This document shows positions 1 to 8,820 of a stretch of DNA of 64,000 nt, piece by piece; position 1 is the first letter of the stretch; the number at the start of each line of letters is the position of its first letter. A program made the translations under genes and the position numbers. The stretch is from CAZMGV01 sp964565925 (GTDB taxonomy: Bacteria; JAGRBM01; JAHCIT01). The stretch lies in NCBI GenBank assembly GCA_964565925.1, contig CAZMGV010000004.1, positions 186,001-250,000 of the forward strand, read 5' to 3'. The notes under the pieces were generated by a model, which ran no database searches, was not told where the DNA came from, and saw only the letters and a program-made list of their open reading frames with translations.

Positions 1-1861
1 CCATGATTACCAGTGTCTCGGCGCCCGAGAAACCGCTCCGGGGGCCCAGCGACTCGATGAGCGCCAGCCTCACTTCGGGGTCCGGATCCGAAAACACACG
101 CTGCAGATCCGAGATCTTGTCTTCGAGCGAGAGGCGGGCGACCGCCTTCAGCGCGGCGATCCGGACCTGCGGAGCCTCATCCGCCATGCGTTCGACAAGG
201 ACCGGCACCGCCCTGCGGTCGCCGATCTCGCCCAGCGACTGCGCGGCTTCGTAGCGGACCCACGGGCTCACGTCTTCCGTGAGCAGATACTGGAGCGGTT
301 CTACAGCCCGCTTGTCGCGCAGGCGGCCCAGAACCTGCGCGGCCGCGCACCGGACGTCCGGGTCCTGGTTGCCAAGCAGGAGCAGCGGCAGCGAGCCCAC
401 ATGCTGTTCGTTGATCTGGGCGAGCGCGAAAACGGCGGCGCGTTTCACCGCGTTCGACGGGTCCACAAGCAGTTTCTTGAGCGGCTCGATCGCCACCGGG
501 TCTTTCAGTGCACCCAGTGCGGAGGCCGCCTGGGTGCGGACTTCGGCCGCCGGGTTGGCGACCATCGCCAGCAGCCGCTCGAGCACCCGCGCGCCGAACC
601 GGGCCAGCGCCGACTGCGCGGCCGCCCGGACGGACAGATCCATATGGTCGAACAGCGCAAAGAGGACATCGATAGAGCGTGTATCGCCGATACGGCCGAG
701 CGCTTCGGCGACCGTCCGGACGATCTCCGTATCGTCGTCGTCCAGAAGGGGTTCCAGCGACCGCGCGGCCTCCGGTGACCGTATCTGCGCCAGCGCATCG
801 ATGGCGATCAGCCGGGTGGCGGTATCCACCTCCGGCAGCAGGGAGACCAGCTCTTTCACCGCCGGAGCGCCGATAGACGCGAGCGCGGCGGCCGCCTCCC
901 GGTGCTCGTCGTCGTCGCAGCCGTATTCCTCGCCCTGCTCGCCGCGCCGCAGGATGTCACAGAGCGGCATGACAAAATCGGCGGCCCTGAAATGACCGGC
1001 GAGATAGATAGCCGCCCTGCGGATGTCGCCATCCTGCGAACTCATGGCAAGCGCCGCCACTTTCAGCAGGTTCGACCGTTCGCGCTCCTTGAACAGGTGC
1101 GTACCGGTGCGGCCGATGATCCGTGCGATGGCCTTGAGCGCCAGTTGCGCGAGCTCCTGATCCGTGACCACGAATTCATAAAGGATGGCGAGCGACTTCT
1201 CCGTGCCGATGGCCGACAGCGCGTCGAGCACCGACGGCAGCGCCCAGATCTCGCCCTTTAGCATCTTCGCCACTTCGTCTTCGACCGTGGCGCCGCCAAT
1301 CATGGAGAGCGCCTCGAGCGCGGCCGTCTGGACCCAGAGCGACTTGGTGAGCAGCGGAATGATCCGGGGAACGGCCCGGGGATCGCGCAGCTTACCGAGC
1401 GAAATCAGCACCTGATAAACCGTGTTGTCGTCCGGGTGGCCGAGCGCCTCCTCCAGCGCCGGGCTGGCGTCCGGAGAGCCGATGTCGCCCAGCATCTCGG
1501 CGGCGTAGCGGACGACCTGCGGATCGGGGTCTTTCAGAAGTTTCACGAGCGGCGCGATGGACGGCGTGCCGATCCCCCGGATCGCCTCGACCGCCGCCGA
1601 CCGGATACGGGCGTCGGAGTTGCGGAGTTTCTGGAGAAGCCCCGTCACCGCCTCCGGAGACGGGATCATGAGCAGCGCCTGAACGGCCGCCTGCCGGACC
1701 AGCCAGCCCTCGCTGTCGAAGGCGGCCAGCAGCGCCGGCGTCGCCTCGACCGCGCCCAGCTGGCCCAGTTCCATGGCCGCCTCGCGGCGATGTTCGACAT
1801 CGCCGGTTTTCAGCCGGTCGACGAGTTCTTTGACACGGGCGCTCTGTCCGGGATCCGACAC
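1..1861 (-). CDS. HEAT-repeat protein, 3' end cut off by the window edge
   Basis: At least 620 codons are open on the minus strand with no stop before position 1, so the C-terminus lies outside the window. The protein is a run of alpha-helical HEAT/armadillo-type units of roughly 31 residues, each with a core like D-x-x-V-R-x-x-A-A-x-A-L. An example near the left edge reads DEAPQVRIAALKAVARL. Such solenoids serve as protein-binding scaffolds; no catalytic motif or signal peptide is visible. I chose the GTG at 1861 (first residues M-S-D-P-G-Q) because AGGA lies about 5 nt upstream and the repeats begin soon after. The gene diverges from the Sua5-like gene across about 157 bp. The partner protein cannot be guessed from sequence. 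Confidence 0.85.
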   Translation of the reverse strand, partial: MSDPGQSARVKELVDRLKTGDVEHRREAAMELGQLGAVEATPALLAAFDSEGWLVRQAAVQALLMIPSPEAVTGLLQKLRNSDARIRSAAVEAIRGIGTPSIAPLVKLLKDPDPQVVRYAAEMLGDIGSPDASPALEEALGHPDDNTVYQVLISLGKLRDPRAVPRIIPLLTKSLWVQTAALEALSMIGGATVEDEVAKMLKGEIWALPSVLDALSAIGTEKSLAILYEFVVTDQELAQLALKAIARIIGRTGTHLFKERERSNLLKVAALAMSSQDGDIRRAAIYLAGHFRAADFVMPLCDILRRGEQGEEYGCDDDEHREAAAALASIGAPAVKELVSLLPEVDTATRLIAIDALAQIRSPEAARSLEPLLDDDDTEIVRTVAEALGRIGDTRSIDVLFALFDHMDLSVRAAAQSALARFGARVLERLLAMVANPAAEVRTQAASALGALKDPVAIEPLKKLLVDPSNAVKRAAVFALAQINEQHVGSLPLLLLGNQDPDVRCAAAQVLGRLRDKRAVEPLQYLLTEDVSPWVRYEAAQSLGEIGDRRAVPVLVERMADEAPQVRIAALKAVARLSLEDKISDLQRVFSDPDPEVRLALIESLGPRSGFSGAETLVIM

Positions 1862-2018
1862 GATTCCTGGCCGCTCCAAATACGCGAAAAGTCCTGTATG
1901 ATTAACACTTTACGCCGCTCCCTTGCAACGCAGACGGCAAGGGTGTACCAAACCGGCCCGCGCGCCCCGGCAGCCGGGAAATCCTCAGAGGGGACCCTTC
2001 AGGACCTTTTCAGTTATC

Positions 2019-2648
2019 GTGGAGAATTTCACTTCCAGACTGCTGTATCCGAACCTGCGGGTTCAGGAGTTCTCCGCCCTGGCAGGCGCACTGCTGGACG
2101 GCCGCACGCTCATCTACCCCACGGAAACGGGTTATGTGATCGGCTGCGACGCGATGAACGCGCTCGCCGTCGAACGCCTTTACAAGATCAAGAAACGCGA
2201 CCCGAAGAAGGCGATGCTCGTCCTGGTGAAGGACCGCAGCCAGCTGGACGAGCTGGTCGTGGGCATCACCGACCTGCACCGGCAGACCATGGACAAGGGC
2301 TGGCCGGGACCGCTCACAATCATTTTCGACGCCCGGCCCGGCTTCTTCCCTGAAAGCCTGCTCGCCGGAAAGCCGCCGAACGTCGCCGTCAGAATCTCGA
2401 CCCACCCGTTCACCCGCCGGCTGCTCGAGCAGTTCGGCCGCCCGATCGTCTGCACGTCGGCGAATCTTTCAGGCGAGAACAATCCCAACAGCCTGAAAGA
2501 GATCGCCGACCCGATCCTGAACGGGGCCGATTTCGTCGTCGACGCAGGGGACCTCCCGCCATCGCTCGGCGCCACGATCGTCCGGATCGAGATGGGGACC
2601 GTCAAGGTCATCCGCCAGGGCGATCTCTCACTCGACCAGGGAAACTGA
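2019..2648 (+). CDS. Sua5/YrdC-family threonylcarbamoyl-AMP synthase
   Basis: A 209-residue YrdC-fold protein. The family makes L-threonylcarbamoyladenylate from threonine, bicarbonate and ATP, the first step of t6A37 modification in ANN-decoding tRNAs. Visible family signatures are the N-terminal YPTETGYVIGCDA segment, the basic KIKKRDPKK patch, and TSANLSGE near residue 150. The length matches the short TsaC/YciO type that lacks the C-terminal Sua5 domain. The start is uncertain: the frame is open to 1923, but the upstream residues are Arg/Pro-rich and unlike the family, so I prefer GTG at 2019. Its possible Shine-Dalgarno (AGGA at 2001) is far away. A YciO-type paralogue without t6A activity cannot be excluded. 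The DUF1015 gene follows after 7 nt and is probably cotranscribed. Confidence 0.88.
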   Translation: MENFTSRLLYPNLRVQEFSALAGALLDGRTLIYPTETGYVIGCDAMNALAVERLYKIKKRDPKKAMLVLVKDRSQLDELVVGITDLHRQTMDKGWPGPLTIIFDARPGFFPESLLAGKPPNVAVRISTHPFTRRLLEQFGRPIVCTSANLSGENNPNSLKEIADPILNGADFVVDAGDLPPSLGATIVRIEMGTVKVIRQGDLSLDQGN

Positions 2649-2655
2649 AAAACAG

Positions 2656-3960
2656 ATGGCCACCATATATCCGTTCCGCGCCGTGCGTTTTGCCGATTCA
2701 CTCGACCTCGCCAAAGTGGTCGCCCCGCCCTATGACGTGATCTCCCCCGAGCAGCGGGCGGAACTCGCGGGCCGGGACCCCCACAACGCGATCCATATCG
2801 AACTGCCCGAAGCCGAAGGCGCCGAGACGAAATACCAGACCGCCGCCCGCAAGCTGTCCGCGTGGCGTCAGGACGGGTCGCTCGTGCAGGACCCCCGGAG
2901 CTGCTTCTACCGCTACAAGCAGACGTTCACCCTGCCCGGCACGAACCAGCGCGTCTCCCGCGACGGCTTCTTCGCCGCCCTGCGGATCGAAGATTACGAC
3001 AAGGGCGTCGTACTGCCGCACGAAAAGACCCTCGACAAGCCCAAGGCGGACCGGCTCGATCTCATCCGGGCGACCAAGACGAATATCTCGCCCGTGTTCG
3101 GATTCTTCAGCGACACCAACGGTGCCGTGTTCGGCGCTCTTGATGAAGCGTCCAAAGCGGCCACCAAGGCGATGCTCGTCCGCAAATTCACCGACGAATA
3201 CGGCATCGAGCACGAAGTGCAGCGGCTGGACGAACCGGTCCAGAACTCGCGTGTGGTCTCGGCCTTTGAAGGGGTCAAGGTTTATATCGCCGACGGACAC
3301 CACCGTTACGGCACCGCCATCAACTACCGCAACGAGTGCCGCCAGAGTGCGGGCTCCGCGCCGCAGGGATCCCCGTGGGAACGGGTGCTGATCTACCTTG
3401 CCCCCGCCCAGCAGATGACCGTCCTTGCCTATCACCGGATGGCGTCGAACCTACCCGGCTTCCAGTGGGCCAAGGCACGGCAGGCGATGGAACACGACTT
3501 CGACATCCAGGCGATTCCGGATCTGGACAATGCGCTGAAGGCGCTCAACTCCACGCCGGTCGAGCGCAACTCGTTCTGCCTCGCGGTTCAGGGCGAAAAG
3601 ACCTTCTACGTGCTACAGGCCAAGGACCCGGCGGCGATCCGCAGGCAGCTTCCTCCGGGCCTGCACGGGACTCTCCAGAAGCTGGACGTCACGATCCTCC
3701 ACGAGTTCCTGCTCGCCAAGGAGCTGGGAATCGATCAAGCCGCCCTGGCCCGCGAATCGCACCTCTCCTACACGCCGGACGCCAGAAAGGTCGCCGCCGA
3801 AGTGGCCGCCGGCCGCCAGCAGCTGGGCTGTCTGCTCCGGCCGACGCTCGTCGAGCAGGTGCAGGAAGTGTCAAACGCCGGTCAGGTGATGCCCCAGAAA
3901 TCGACCTATTTCTATCCGAAACTGCCCACCGGCGTCGTGTTCAATTCGGTCGCCGAATAG
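2656..3960 (+). CDS. DUF1015 family protein
   Basis: A 434-residue protein matching the DUF1015 family over its whole length. The N-terminus carries the characteristic VVAPPYDVISPEQ segment and the middle carries the DGHHRYGTAINYRNE motif with its paired histidines. The family is widespread in anaerobic and deltaproteobacterial genomes and often sits near serine or phosphoglycerate metabolism genes, but its reaction is not established. The protein looks cytosolic, with no signal peptide or membrane segment. It follows the Sua5-like gene by 7 nt, so the two are likely an operon. The ATG at 2656 starts directly with the family's usual N-terminus. The tRNA-Glu gene lies 87 bp downstream. Confidence 0.9.
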   Translation: MATIYPFRAVRFADSLDLAKVVAPPYDVISPEQRAELAGRDPHNAIHIELPEAEGAETKYQTAARKLSAWRQDGSLVQDPRSCFYRYKQTFTLPGTNQRVSRDGFFAALRIEDYDKGVVLPHEKTLDKPKADRLDLIRATKTNISPVFGFFSDTNGAVFGALDEASKAATKAMLVRKFTDEYGIEHEVQRLDEPVQNSRVVSAFEGVKVYIADGHHRYGTAINYRNECRQSAGSAPQGSPWERVLIYLAPAQQMTVLAYHRMASNLPGFQWAKARQAMEHDFDIQAIPDLDNALKALNSTPVERNSFCLAVQGEKTFYVLQAKDPAAIRRQLPPGLHGTLQKLDVTILHEFLLAKELGIDQAALARESHLSYTPDARKVAAEVAAGRQQLGCLLRPTLVEQVQEVSNAGQVMPQKSTYFYPKLPTGVVFNSVAE

Positions 3961-4047
3961 CTCTGAAAAACCATTTGCCTAGCCACTTGGGAAGCGCTAT
4001 GTGGCTGACCGCTTGAGGCGGCTTTCTCCCGAAGGCTGCCCGCCTGG

Positions 4048-4124
4048 GACCCCATCGTCTAGCCAGGTCAGGACGCCAGGTTTTCATCCTGGTAACGCGG
4101 GTTCGAATCCCGCTGGGGTCGCCA
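4048..4124 (+). tRNA. tRNA-Glu (anticodon UUC)
   Basis: A full cloverleaf folds. The acceptor stem pairs GACCCCA (4048-4054) with TGGGGTC (4114-4120), followed by discriminator G and an encoded CCA (4122-4124). The anticodon stem CCAGG/CCTGG closes a seven-base loop TTTTCAT whose central triplet is TTC, reading glutamate codons. The T arm is GCGGG-TTCGAAT-CCCGC. No gene follows closely downstream on this strand. Confidence 0.97.
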
Positions 4125-4161
4125 CTTTTCCTCCCCGTTTCCGGCTCTCCGGTTTACCGGA

Positions 4162-4944
4162 TCATAAATCCACCATCTCGACCTTCGTGTTCTCGCTCTG
4201 GTAGTCCAGATAAAGGATTTCGAGCAGCACATCGACCGGGTCGGCGGGAAGCGGCGGCAGCCCCCTGACGAGCGCCGGGTCCAGAAGTTTCTCCAGGGCC
4301 GGCACGCCCGGTGCGAACGACTGGAGCCAACCCACGGTCTTCTGGAGATTCACGAACCGGGCCGGTTGGATTTCCGTCCCCAGGAACCGGTAGTCCAGCT
4401 TGCTCTCGTAGAGGATCAGGTCCGGTTCGCCCTTGGTCCGGTGGACCAGGATAAAGCCTTCCTTCGACACGCTCGTTTCCGTCGTGCTCGTCGTGACGCT
4501 CTTCATTATCAACATGCCGCCCGTAGCGATTGCGCGCTTGATGTCGAGCTTGCCTTCTTTCGTGGTGACCGTCTGGTCCGTCTGATGCGTACGCAGACCC
4601 CGCTGGAGCAGCTGGATGGAACCCGCCGGAATTACATGGCGCGTCTCGGTGATCAGCCCCGAGTATGCGACGAGGGTATTCCCTTCCCGCTCCAGGCGCC
4701 GGACTATCAGCCGGTCCTTGTCGGAAGATACCTCTGCCGGATCGACGAACACCGAATGGACCCCGGCATTCCCGAGTCCGGTCTGAACGGCGCGGAGTTT
4801 CTCCGCGCCGGGCTCCTGCATCAGAACGCGCGGCATTGCACCCGCCAGCCGGATTCGGACATCCGGCAGCGCGACGCCGGAGGCATCGGCGACAGCCGCC
4901 AGGGTTTCGGGACCTGGCGGAAGTTTCGTCACGGCGAGGATCAC
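4162..4944 (-). CDS. Conserved-looking hypothetical protein
   Basis: A 260-residue protein I cannot assign. It starts MILAVTKLPPGPE and has a segment (LPDVRIRLAGAMPRVLM, about residues 26-42) followed by stretches of alternating hydrophobic residues such as TGGMLIMKSVTT. It looks like a soluble alpha/beta protein: no signal peptide, no membrane segment, no catalytic motif I recognise. The frame is open to 5217, but that longer version would overlap most of the kinase 3' end and contains atypical Arg/Ser/Pro-rich sequence. I therefore chose GTG 4944, with AGG seven bases upstream; GTG 4962 is the alternative. It is the last gene of a leftward set (UbiB-like kinase, histidine kinase, this gene), 52 nt after the kinase stop, which hints at a signalling or stress role without proving one. 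Confidence 0.7.
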   Translation of the reverse strand: MILAVTKLPPGPETLAAVADASGVALPDVRIRLAGAMPRVLMQEPGAEKLRAVQTGLGNAGVHSVFVDPAEVSSDKDRLIVRRLEREGNTLVAYSGLITETRHVIPAGSIQLLQRGLRTHQTDQTVTTKEGKLDIKRAIATGGMLIMKSVTTSTTETSVSKEGFILVHRTKGEPDLILYESKLDYRFLGTEIQPARFVNLQKTVGWLQSFAPGVPALEKLLDPALVRGLPPLPADPVDVLLEILYLDYQSENTKVEMVDL

Positions 4945-4996
4945 GCCCGAGCCTATCACAACAGGCAGTGGCCGGCTTTCCGATCGCGGCCCTGCG

Positions 4997-6325
4997 TCAG
5001 GATGAGCCGCGTGCGACGGGCAGATAGAGCGTAAAGACCGTGCCGTCGCCCGGCCGGCTGCTGACGGTAATGTCGCCGTCGTGATCCCGGAGTATCTTCC
5101 GGGCGGCCGCCAGCCCGAGTCCGTTCCCTGTGGATTTGGTCGAGAACATCGGGTCGAACACCTTGGAAATATTCTGCGGGGTGATTCCGGTCCCGTCGTC
5201 ACGAATTGCCAGAACAACCACCGGACCGCCCGAGCTTATCCAGTTATCAGGCACGTTCGGCACCACCTGGTGCTCACCGGCATTGATGATCCGCGCGGTG
5301 ACATCTATCCGTCCGCGACGGCTCCCGATCGCATCGGCGGCGTTCCGGACCAGATTGACAATTACCTGCTGGAGCTGGGCCGCATTCCCGCTGACCGGGA
5401 CAGCCTCCTTCGGTACACTGACCGTCAGGCGGATCTCCCGGTTCAGCGAGTTGCGCAGGAAATTGGCCAGATTCTCGGTCAGCGCTCCGATATCCAGCAC
5501 CGACTTTTCCGGCTCTTTCCGCCGCACGAATTGCAGCAGCGAATCCACCAGCTCCGTCGCCCGGTTGGCGCCGGACGTGATGTGATCCAGAGCCATGCGG
5601 AGGTCGTCCTTGCCCTCGGCCAGAGTGGCATACTCGGCCCATCCCTTGATCGGTGCGATGAGGTTGTTGAAATCGTGGGCCAATTTGGCCGTCATCAGCC
5701 CGACTTCCTCCAGGCGCTGCGCATCGGCGAGCATCCGCTCCAGTTTTTTCAACTGAACTTCCGAGCGGGAAGCATTCCATTCGGATTCCGCATAGGCCGC
5801 TATGTCCGTGATGGAACGGGCAAGCTGCTCCTCTTCCGGTGTCCAGAGGCGCGGGCTGCCGACATGCTCGTTACAGAACACGCCGATCGTCACGCCATGC
5901 GCAATCACCGGCGCGTCGAGCATCGCGCCGATTCCGTTCGGAGTCAGATAACTGGCGGTGAACTCTTTTGTGCGGGGATCGGTGACGGCGTTGTTCGCAG
6001 ACACGATCCGGTCCGTGTCTATCGCGGCAAAATACTGCGGGAACTCCCTCCGGTGCAGTACGGTCCCGGATGAATGAATCCCCTTGTCCCGCTGGAAATG
6101 ATCCACGCAGACGATGGCCTCGCGCCCGCTCGTGTAATGCCAGATCCCGACGCGATTGACATTGAGCAGTTCGGCCGAAAACTCCGTCAGGCGGGACCGG
6201 ATTTGCTCGACGGAATCGTACTGGGTCCAGTCCTGCCGGTACATTTCTACCAGCTTCTGGTAACGGTCGTGCAGGAAAGCCGGATCAACCGGCGCAACAC
6301 CGCTTTTCGGCGCCTCATCCTGCAT
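4997..6325 (-). CDS. GAF-domain sensor histidine kinase
   Basis: 442 residues without membrane segments, so a soluble sensor kinase. Residues about 30-185 form a GAF-like sensing domain. Next come a helical linker, a HisKA dimerisation domain with the phospho-acceptor in LAHDFNN (His217), and a HATPase domain. The ATPase motifs are all visible: N box NLVRNAADAI (324-333), G1 DDGTGI (376-381), F box VFDPMFSTK, and G2 GNGLGLA (400-406). The kinase therefore looks active. No response regulator is adjacent, so its partner is unknown (orphan). ATG 6325 is preceded by GGAGG at good spacing. It lies 74 nt downstream of the UbiB-like gene on the same strand. Confidence 0.92.
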   Translation of the reverse strand: MQDEAPKSGVAPVDPAFLHDRYQKLVEMYRQDWTQYDSVEQIRSRLTEFSAELLNVNRVGIWHYTSGREAIVCVDHFQRDKGIHSSGTVLHRREFPQYFAAIDTDRIVSANNAVTDPRTKEFTASYLTPNGIGAMLDAPVIAHGVTIGVFCNEHVGSPRLWTPEEEQLARSITDIAAYAESEWNASRSEVQLKKLERMLADAQRLEEVGLMTAKLAHDFNNLIAPIKGWAEYATLAEGKDDLRMALDHITSGANRATELVDSLLQFVRRKEPEKSVLDIGALTENLANFLRNSLNREIRLTVSVPKEAVPVSGNAAQLQQVIVNLVRNAADAIGSRRGRIDVTARIINAGEHQVVPNVPDNWISSGGPVVVLAIRDDGTGITPQNISKVFDPMFSTKSTGNGLGLAAARKILRDHDGDITVSSRPGDGTVFTLYLPVARGSS

Positions 6326-6399
6326 TTACGCCTCCACGCCAGCCGCAATTTTGGCCGTCTGAATCCGTTTCGAAGTCTTTAATATCCGGATTGCCGAAA

Positions 6400-7782
6400 T
6401 CAATCCGGCGGCGATCCCGGCCGCGCTCCCGGACTATCCGCACCGGCGGCAGATTTCTTCCGGTAATACTCGGTCACCAGTTCCGGTACCTGCAGGCCGC
6501 CGAGACGCGGCAGGTATTTCGGGATCATCCTGTGCATATAGGAGATCACGTCGAACCGGGGGTACAGCTCCTTCGCCATGCCTTCCATCGTGATGTCGCT
6601 GACCAGCATCATCGTCAGCTCCGGTTCAAGCCATACCTTGTATCTCCGGAGCAGTGTGAAGATGTCGAAAAAGATCGCTCCGAATTCGATCTCGCCGAAC
6701 GTCTTCCCCTTCAGCTTGGCCGAAATCGCATCGGCGTCCTTCATCGCCTGGGCAATTTTGTCCGGGCTGAGCGGATCGCTGCGGCCGTTCAGATAGGTCT
6801 GGACCAGAATTGCACCGTCCAGCGTGGTGGCTGCCAGAGCCACCTGCACGAACCGCTTCACGTAGTCCTTCGGGATGTCGCACACGAGGCCCGTGTCGAG
6901 GAAGATAAAATTGCCGCTGTCGTCCATGAACACATTGCCCGGATGCAGATCGGCATGAACAAACTGGTTGCCGAAGGCCATTTCGATATATACAGAGAAC
7001 AGGCGCTCCGCGAGCAGCTGGCGGTCCATCGGTGGATTCGGACCTATTTCGGGGATTTTCTTTCCCGTGCAGAACTCCATCGTCAGCACCCGCTCGGAAC
7101 ACCAGTCGTCATGGAGCCGGGCGAACCGGACGTAGGGGATCTGCCGGAAGTTTTCCCGGAACCGGCGGTTGTTGGCGGCTTCGATGCGGAGATCCAGCTG
7201 GGCCTGGATCGCCTTCGCGAACGAATCGGCCTGAAGCCCGAGCCGCAGCGAACCGATGAACGGCATCCACGCCGTCAGCTTCGCACAGAACCGGAAGATG
7301 GACAGATCCATACGCATCGTGTGAACGATGTCCGGACGGCGGATTTTCACGGCCACCCGTTCACCGGATTTGAGCCAGGCCTCGTGCACTTGCGCGATGG
7401 ATGCGGCGGCGACGGGCACCGGATTGATCCGGTCGAATACCGACTCCGGGCTCCGGCCGAAGTCCTCGGAAAAGATGGAGCCGAAGTGGCCGAAGTCGAA
7501 CGGCGGAACGTGATCCTGGAGCAGCTTCAGTTCATTGATGAGAAACGCCGGCAATATGTCCGGACGGGACGACAGGATCTGCCCGATCTTGATAAAAGTC
7601 GCGCCGAGATTCCGGAAAACATCGGTAAAACAGAGCGCCGCATGACGTTCGATCCGTGCCCGCCGCTCAACGGCCGGTTGCCAGGGCGTAATAACGGCAT
7701 ACCAGGCAGATCCAAGCAGGAACCGCCCGGACTGCCACCCCATCTGCGCCGCAATCACGATAAAACGCAGGACTATCTGCAT
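6400..7782 (-). CDS. UbiB/ABC1 (AarF) family atypical kinase
   Basis: 460 residues with the ABC1/ADCK/UbiB fold. Motifs visible are the family-specific KIGQ segment (Lys65) with LSSRPDILP, the Ala-rich nucleotide loop AAASIAQVH (125-133), the VAVKIRRP lysine (Lys146), the catalytic-loop equivalent HADLHPGN (276-283) and the metal-binding LDTG (295-298). Family members act in isoprenoid-quinone synthesis or lipid homeostasis, usually as membrane-associated ATPases. This protein ends near SPGARPGSPPD without the two C-terminal membrane helices of E. coli UbiB, so membrane attachment is unclear. No other ubiquinone or menaquinone gene is nearby. The ATG at 7782 lacks an obvious Shine-Dalgarno and the upstream sequence is AT-rich. 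Confidence 0.9.
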   Translation of the reverse strand: MQIVLRFIVIAAQMGWQSGRFLLGSAWYAVITPWQPAVERRARIERHAALCFTDVFRNLGATFIKIGQILSSRPDILPAFLINELKLLQDHVPPFDFGHFGSIFSEDFGRSPESVFDRINPVPVAAASIAQVHEAWLKSGERVAVKIRRPDIVHTMRMDLSIFRFCAKLTAWMPFIGSLRLGLQADSFAKAIQAQLDLRIEAANNRRFRENFRQIPYVRFARLHDDWCSERVLTMEFCTGKKIPEIGPNPPMDRQLLAERLFSVYIEMAFGNQFVHADLHPGNVFMDDSGNFIFLDTGLVCDIPKDYVKRFVQVALAATTLDGAILVQTYLNGRSDPLSPDKIAQAMKDADAISAKLKGKTFGEIEFGAIFFDIFTLLRRYKVWLEPELTMMLVSDITMEGMAKELYPRFDVISYMHRMIPKYLPRLGGLQVPELVTEYYRKKSAAGADSPGARPGSPPD

Positions 7783-7908
7783 GTGTTAACGAGTTTATAA
7801 ACAAAAGAACGGTGTGTCTATCCGCAGGGGCAGAAACGTGGCAGAAAGCTGGACGGAACAGGCATTCCGGCATAAAAGACCCGGAGTAAACGTCGTTCAG
7901 GAGGCATC

Positions 7909-8739
7909 ATGAAAGGCAAAATCTGTATCGTTACGGGGGCCAATTCGGGCATAGGCAAGGAAACGGCACTGGAACTGGCGAAAACGGGCGCCACAGTCGT
8001 CATGATCTGCCGTAATGCCGAGAAGTCGAAGCCGGTGCAGGAAGAGATCCGGAAACTGTCCGGCAATCCTAACGTGGACCTGCTGCTCGCCGATCTCTCG
8101 TCACAGAAGCAGGTCCGCCGCGTGGCCGAAGAGTTCAAGGCCAAATACCCGCGCCTCGACGTGCTGGTGAACAACGCCGGTTTCGTGCAGCCCAAAAAAC
8201 AGATGACCGAGGACGGCTACGAAGTTCAGTTCGCCACGAACCACCTGGCGCCGTTCCTGCTCACCAACCTGCTGCTCGACCACCTGAAGAAGAGCGCACC
8301 GTCGCGGATCGTGACCGTGTCGTCTGCCGGTCACATGATGGGGCACATGAATTTCGACGATCTCGACAATGCCAAAAAATTCAACCAGTGGCGCGCCTAC
8401 TGCAACTCCAAGCTGGCGAACATCCTGTTCGCCCGCGAACTGGCCAAACGCCTCGAGGGGACGAAGGTCACCTCCAACGCCCTTCATCCGGGCGCCGTCG
8501 CCAGCAACTTCATGGGATCGCAGCCCGCGTGGATGTCGGTCGCCAAGTTCTTCATGATCAATTCAAAAAAGGGCGCGGAAACGTCCGTCTATCTGGCCAG
8601 TTCGCCGGAAGTGGAGAACGTCTCGGGCGAATATTTCGCCAAGTGCAGGAAAGCCCGCACCAAGGCCGAAGCCAGAGACGCCGTCGTGATGAAGAAACTC
8701 TGGGACGTCAGCGCGAAGATGACCGGCCTGGCGGCCTGA
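7909..8739 (+). CDS. Short-chain dehydrogenase/reductase, retinol-dehydrogenase-like
   Basis: A 276-residue classical SDR. The Rossmann motif TGANSGIG is at residues 9-16, NNAG at 88-91, the catalytic serine in VSSAGHM (about 139), and the active-site pair YCNSK (Tyr164, Lys168). The sequence style (GHMNFDDL, ALHPGAVASNF) resembles the RDH11-14/WWOX-like branch. That branch oxidises or reduces lipophilic alcohols and ketones with NADP(H), but substrate cannot be read from sequence. An AGGAGG ribosome site ends just before the ATG. The gene stands alone between the divergent UbiB-like gene and the transpeptidase gene. Confidence 0.9.
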   Translation: MKGKICIVTGANSGIGKETALELAKTGATVVMICRNAEKSKPVQEEIRKLSGNPNVDLLLADLSSQKQVRRVAEEFKAKYPRLDVLVNNAGFVQPKKQMTEDGYEVQFATNHLAPFLLTNLLLDHLKKSAPSRIVTVSSAGHMMGHMNFDDLDNAKKFNQWRAYCNSKLANILFARELAKRLEGTKVTSNALHPGAVASNFMGSQPAWMSVAKFFMINSKKGAETSVYLASSPEVENVSGEYFAKCRKARTKAEARDAVVMKKLWDVSAKMTGLAA

Positions 8740-8820
8740 AAACACCGGACAGGCCTTCTGCTGCGGCTGACGCGAGTCATCGCGGGCCCGGAACCCTTCT
8801 GATAGGGTTGCTCAGGCTTT

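Noticed and set aside
1..2353. Plus-strand frames across 1-2350
   Set aside because: They are antisense to the HEAT-repeat gene or out of frame with the Sua5-like gene; the minus-strand repeats are unmistakable.
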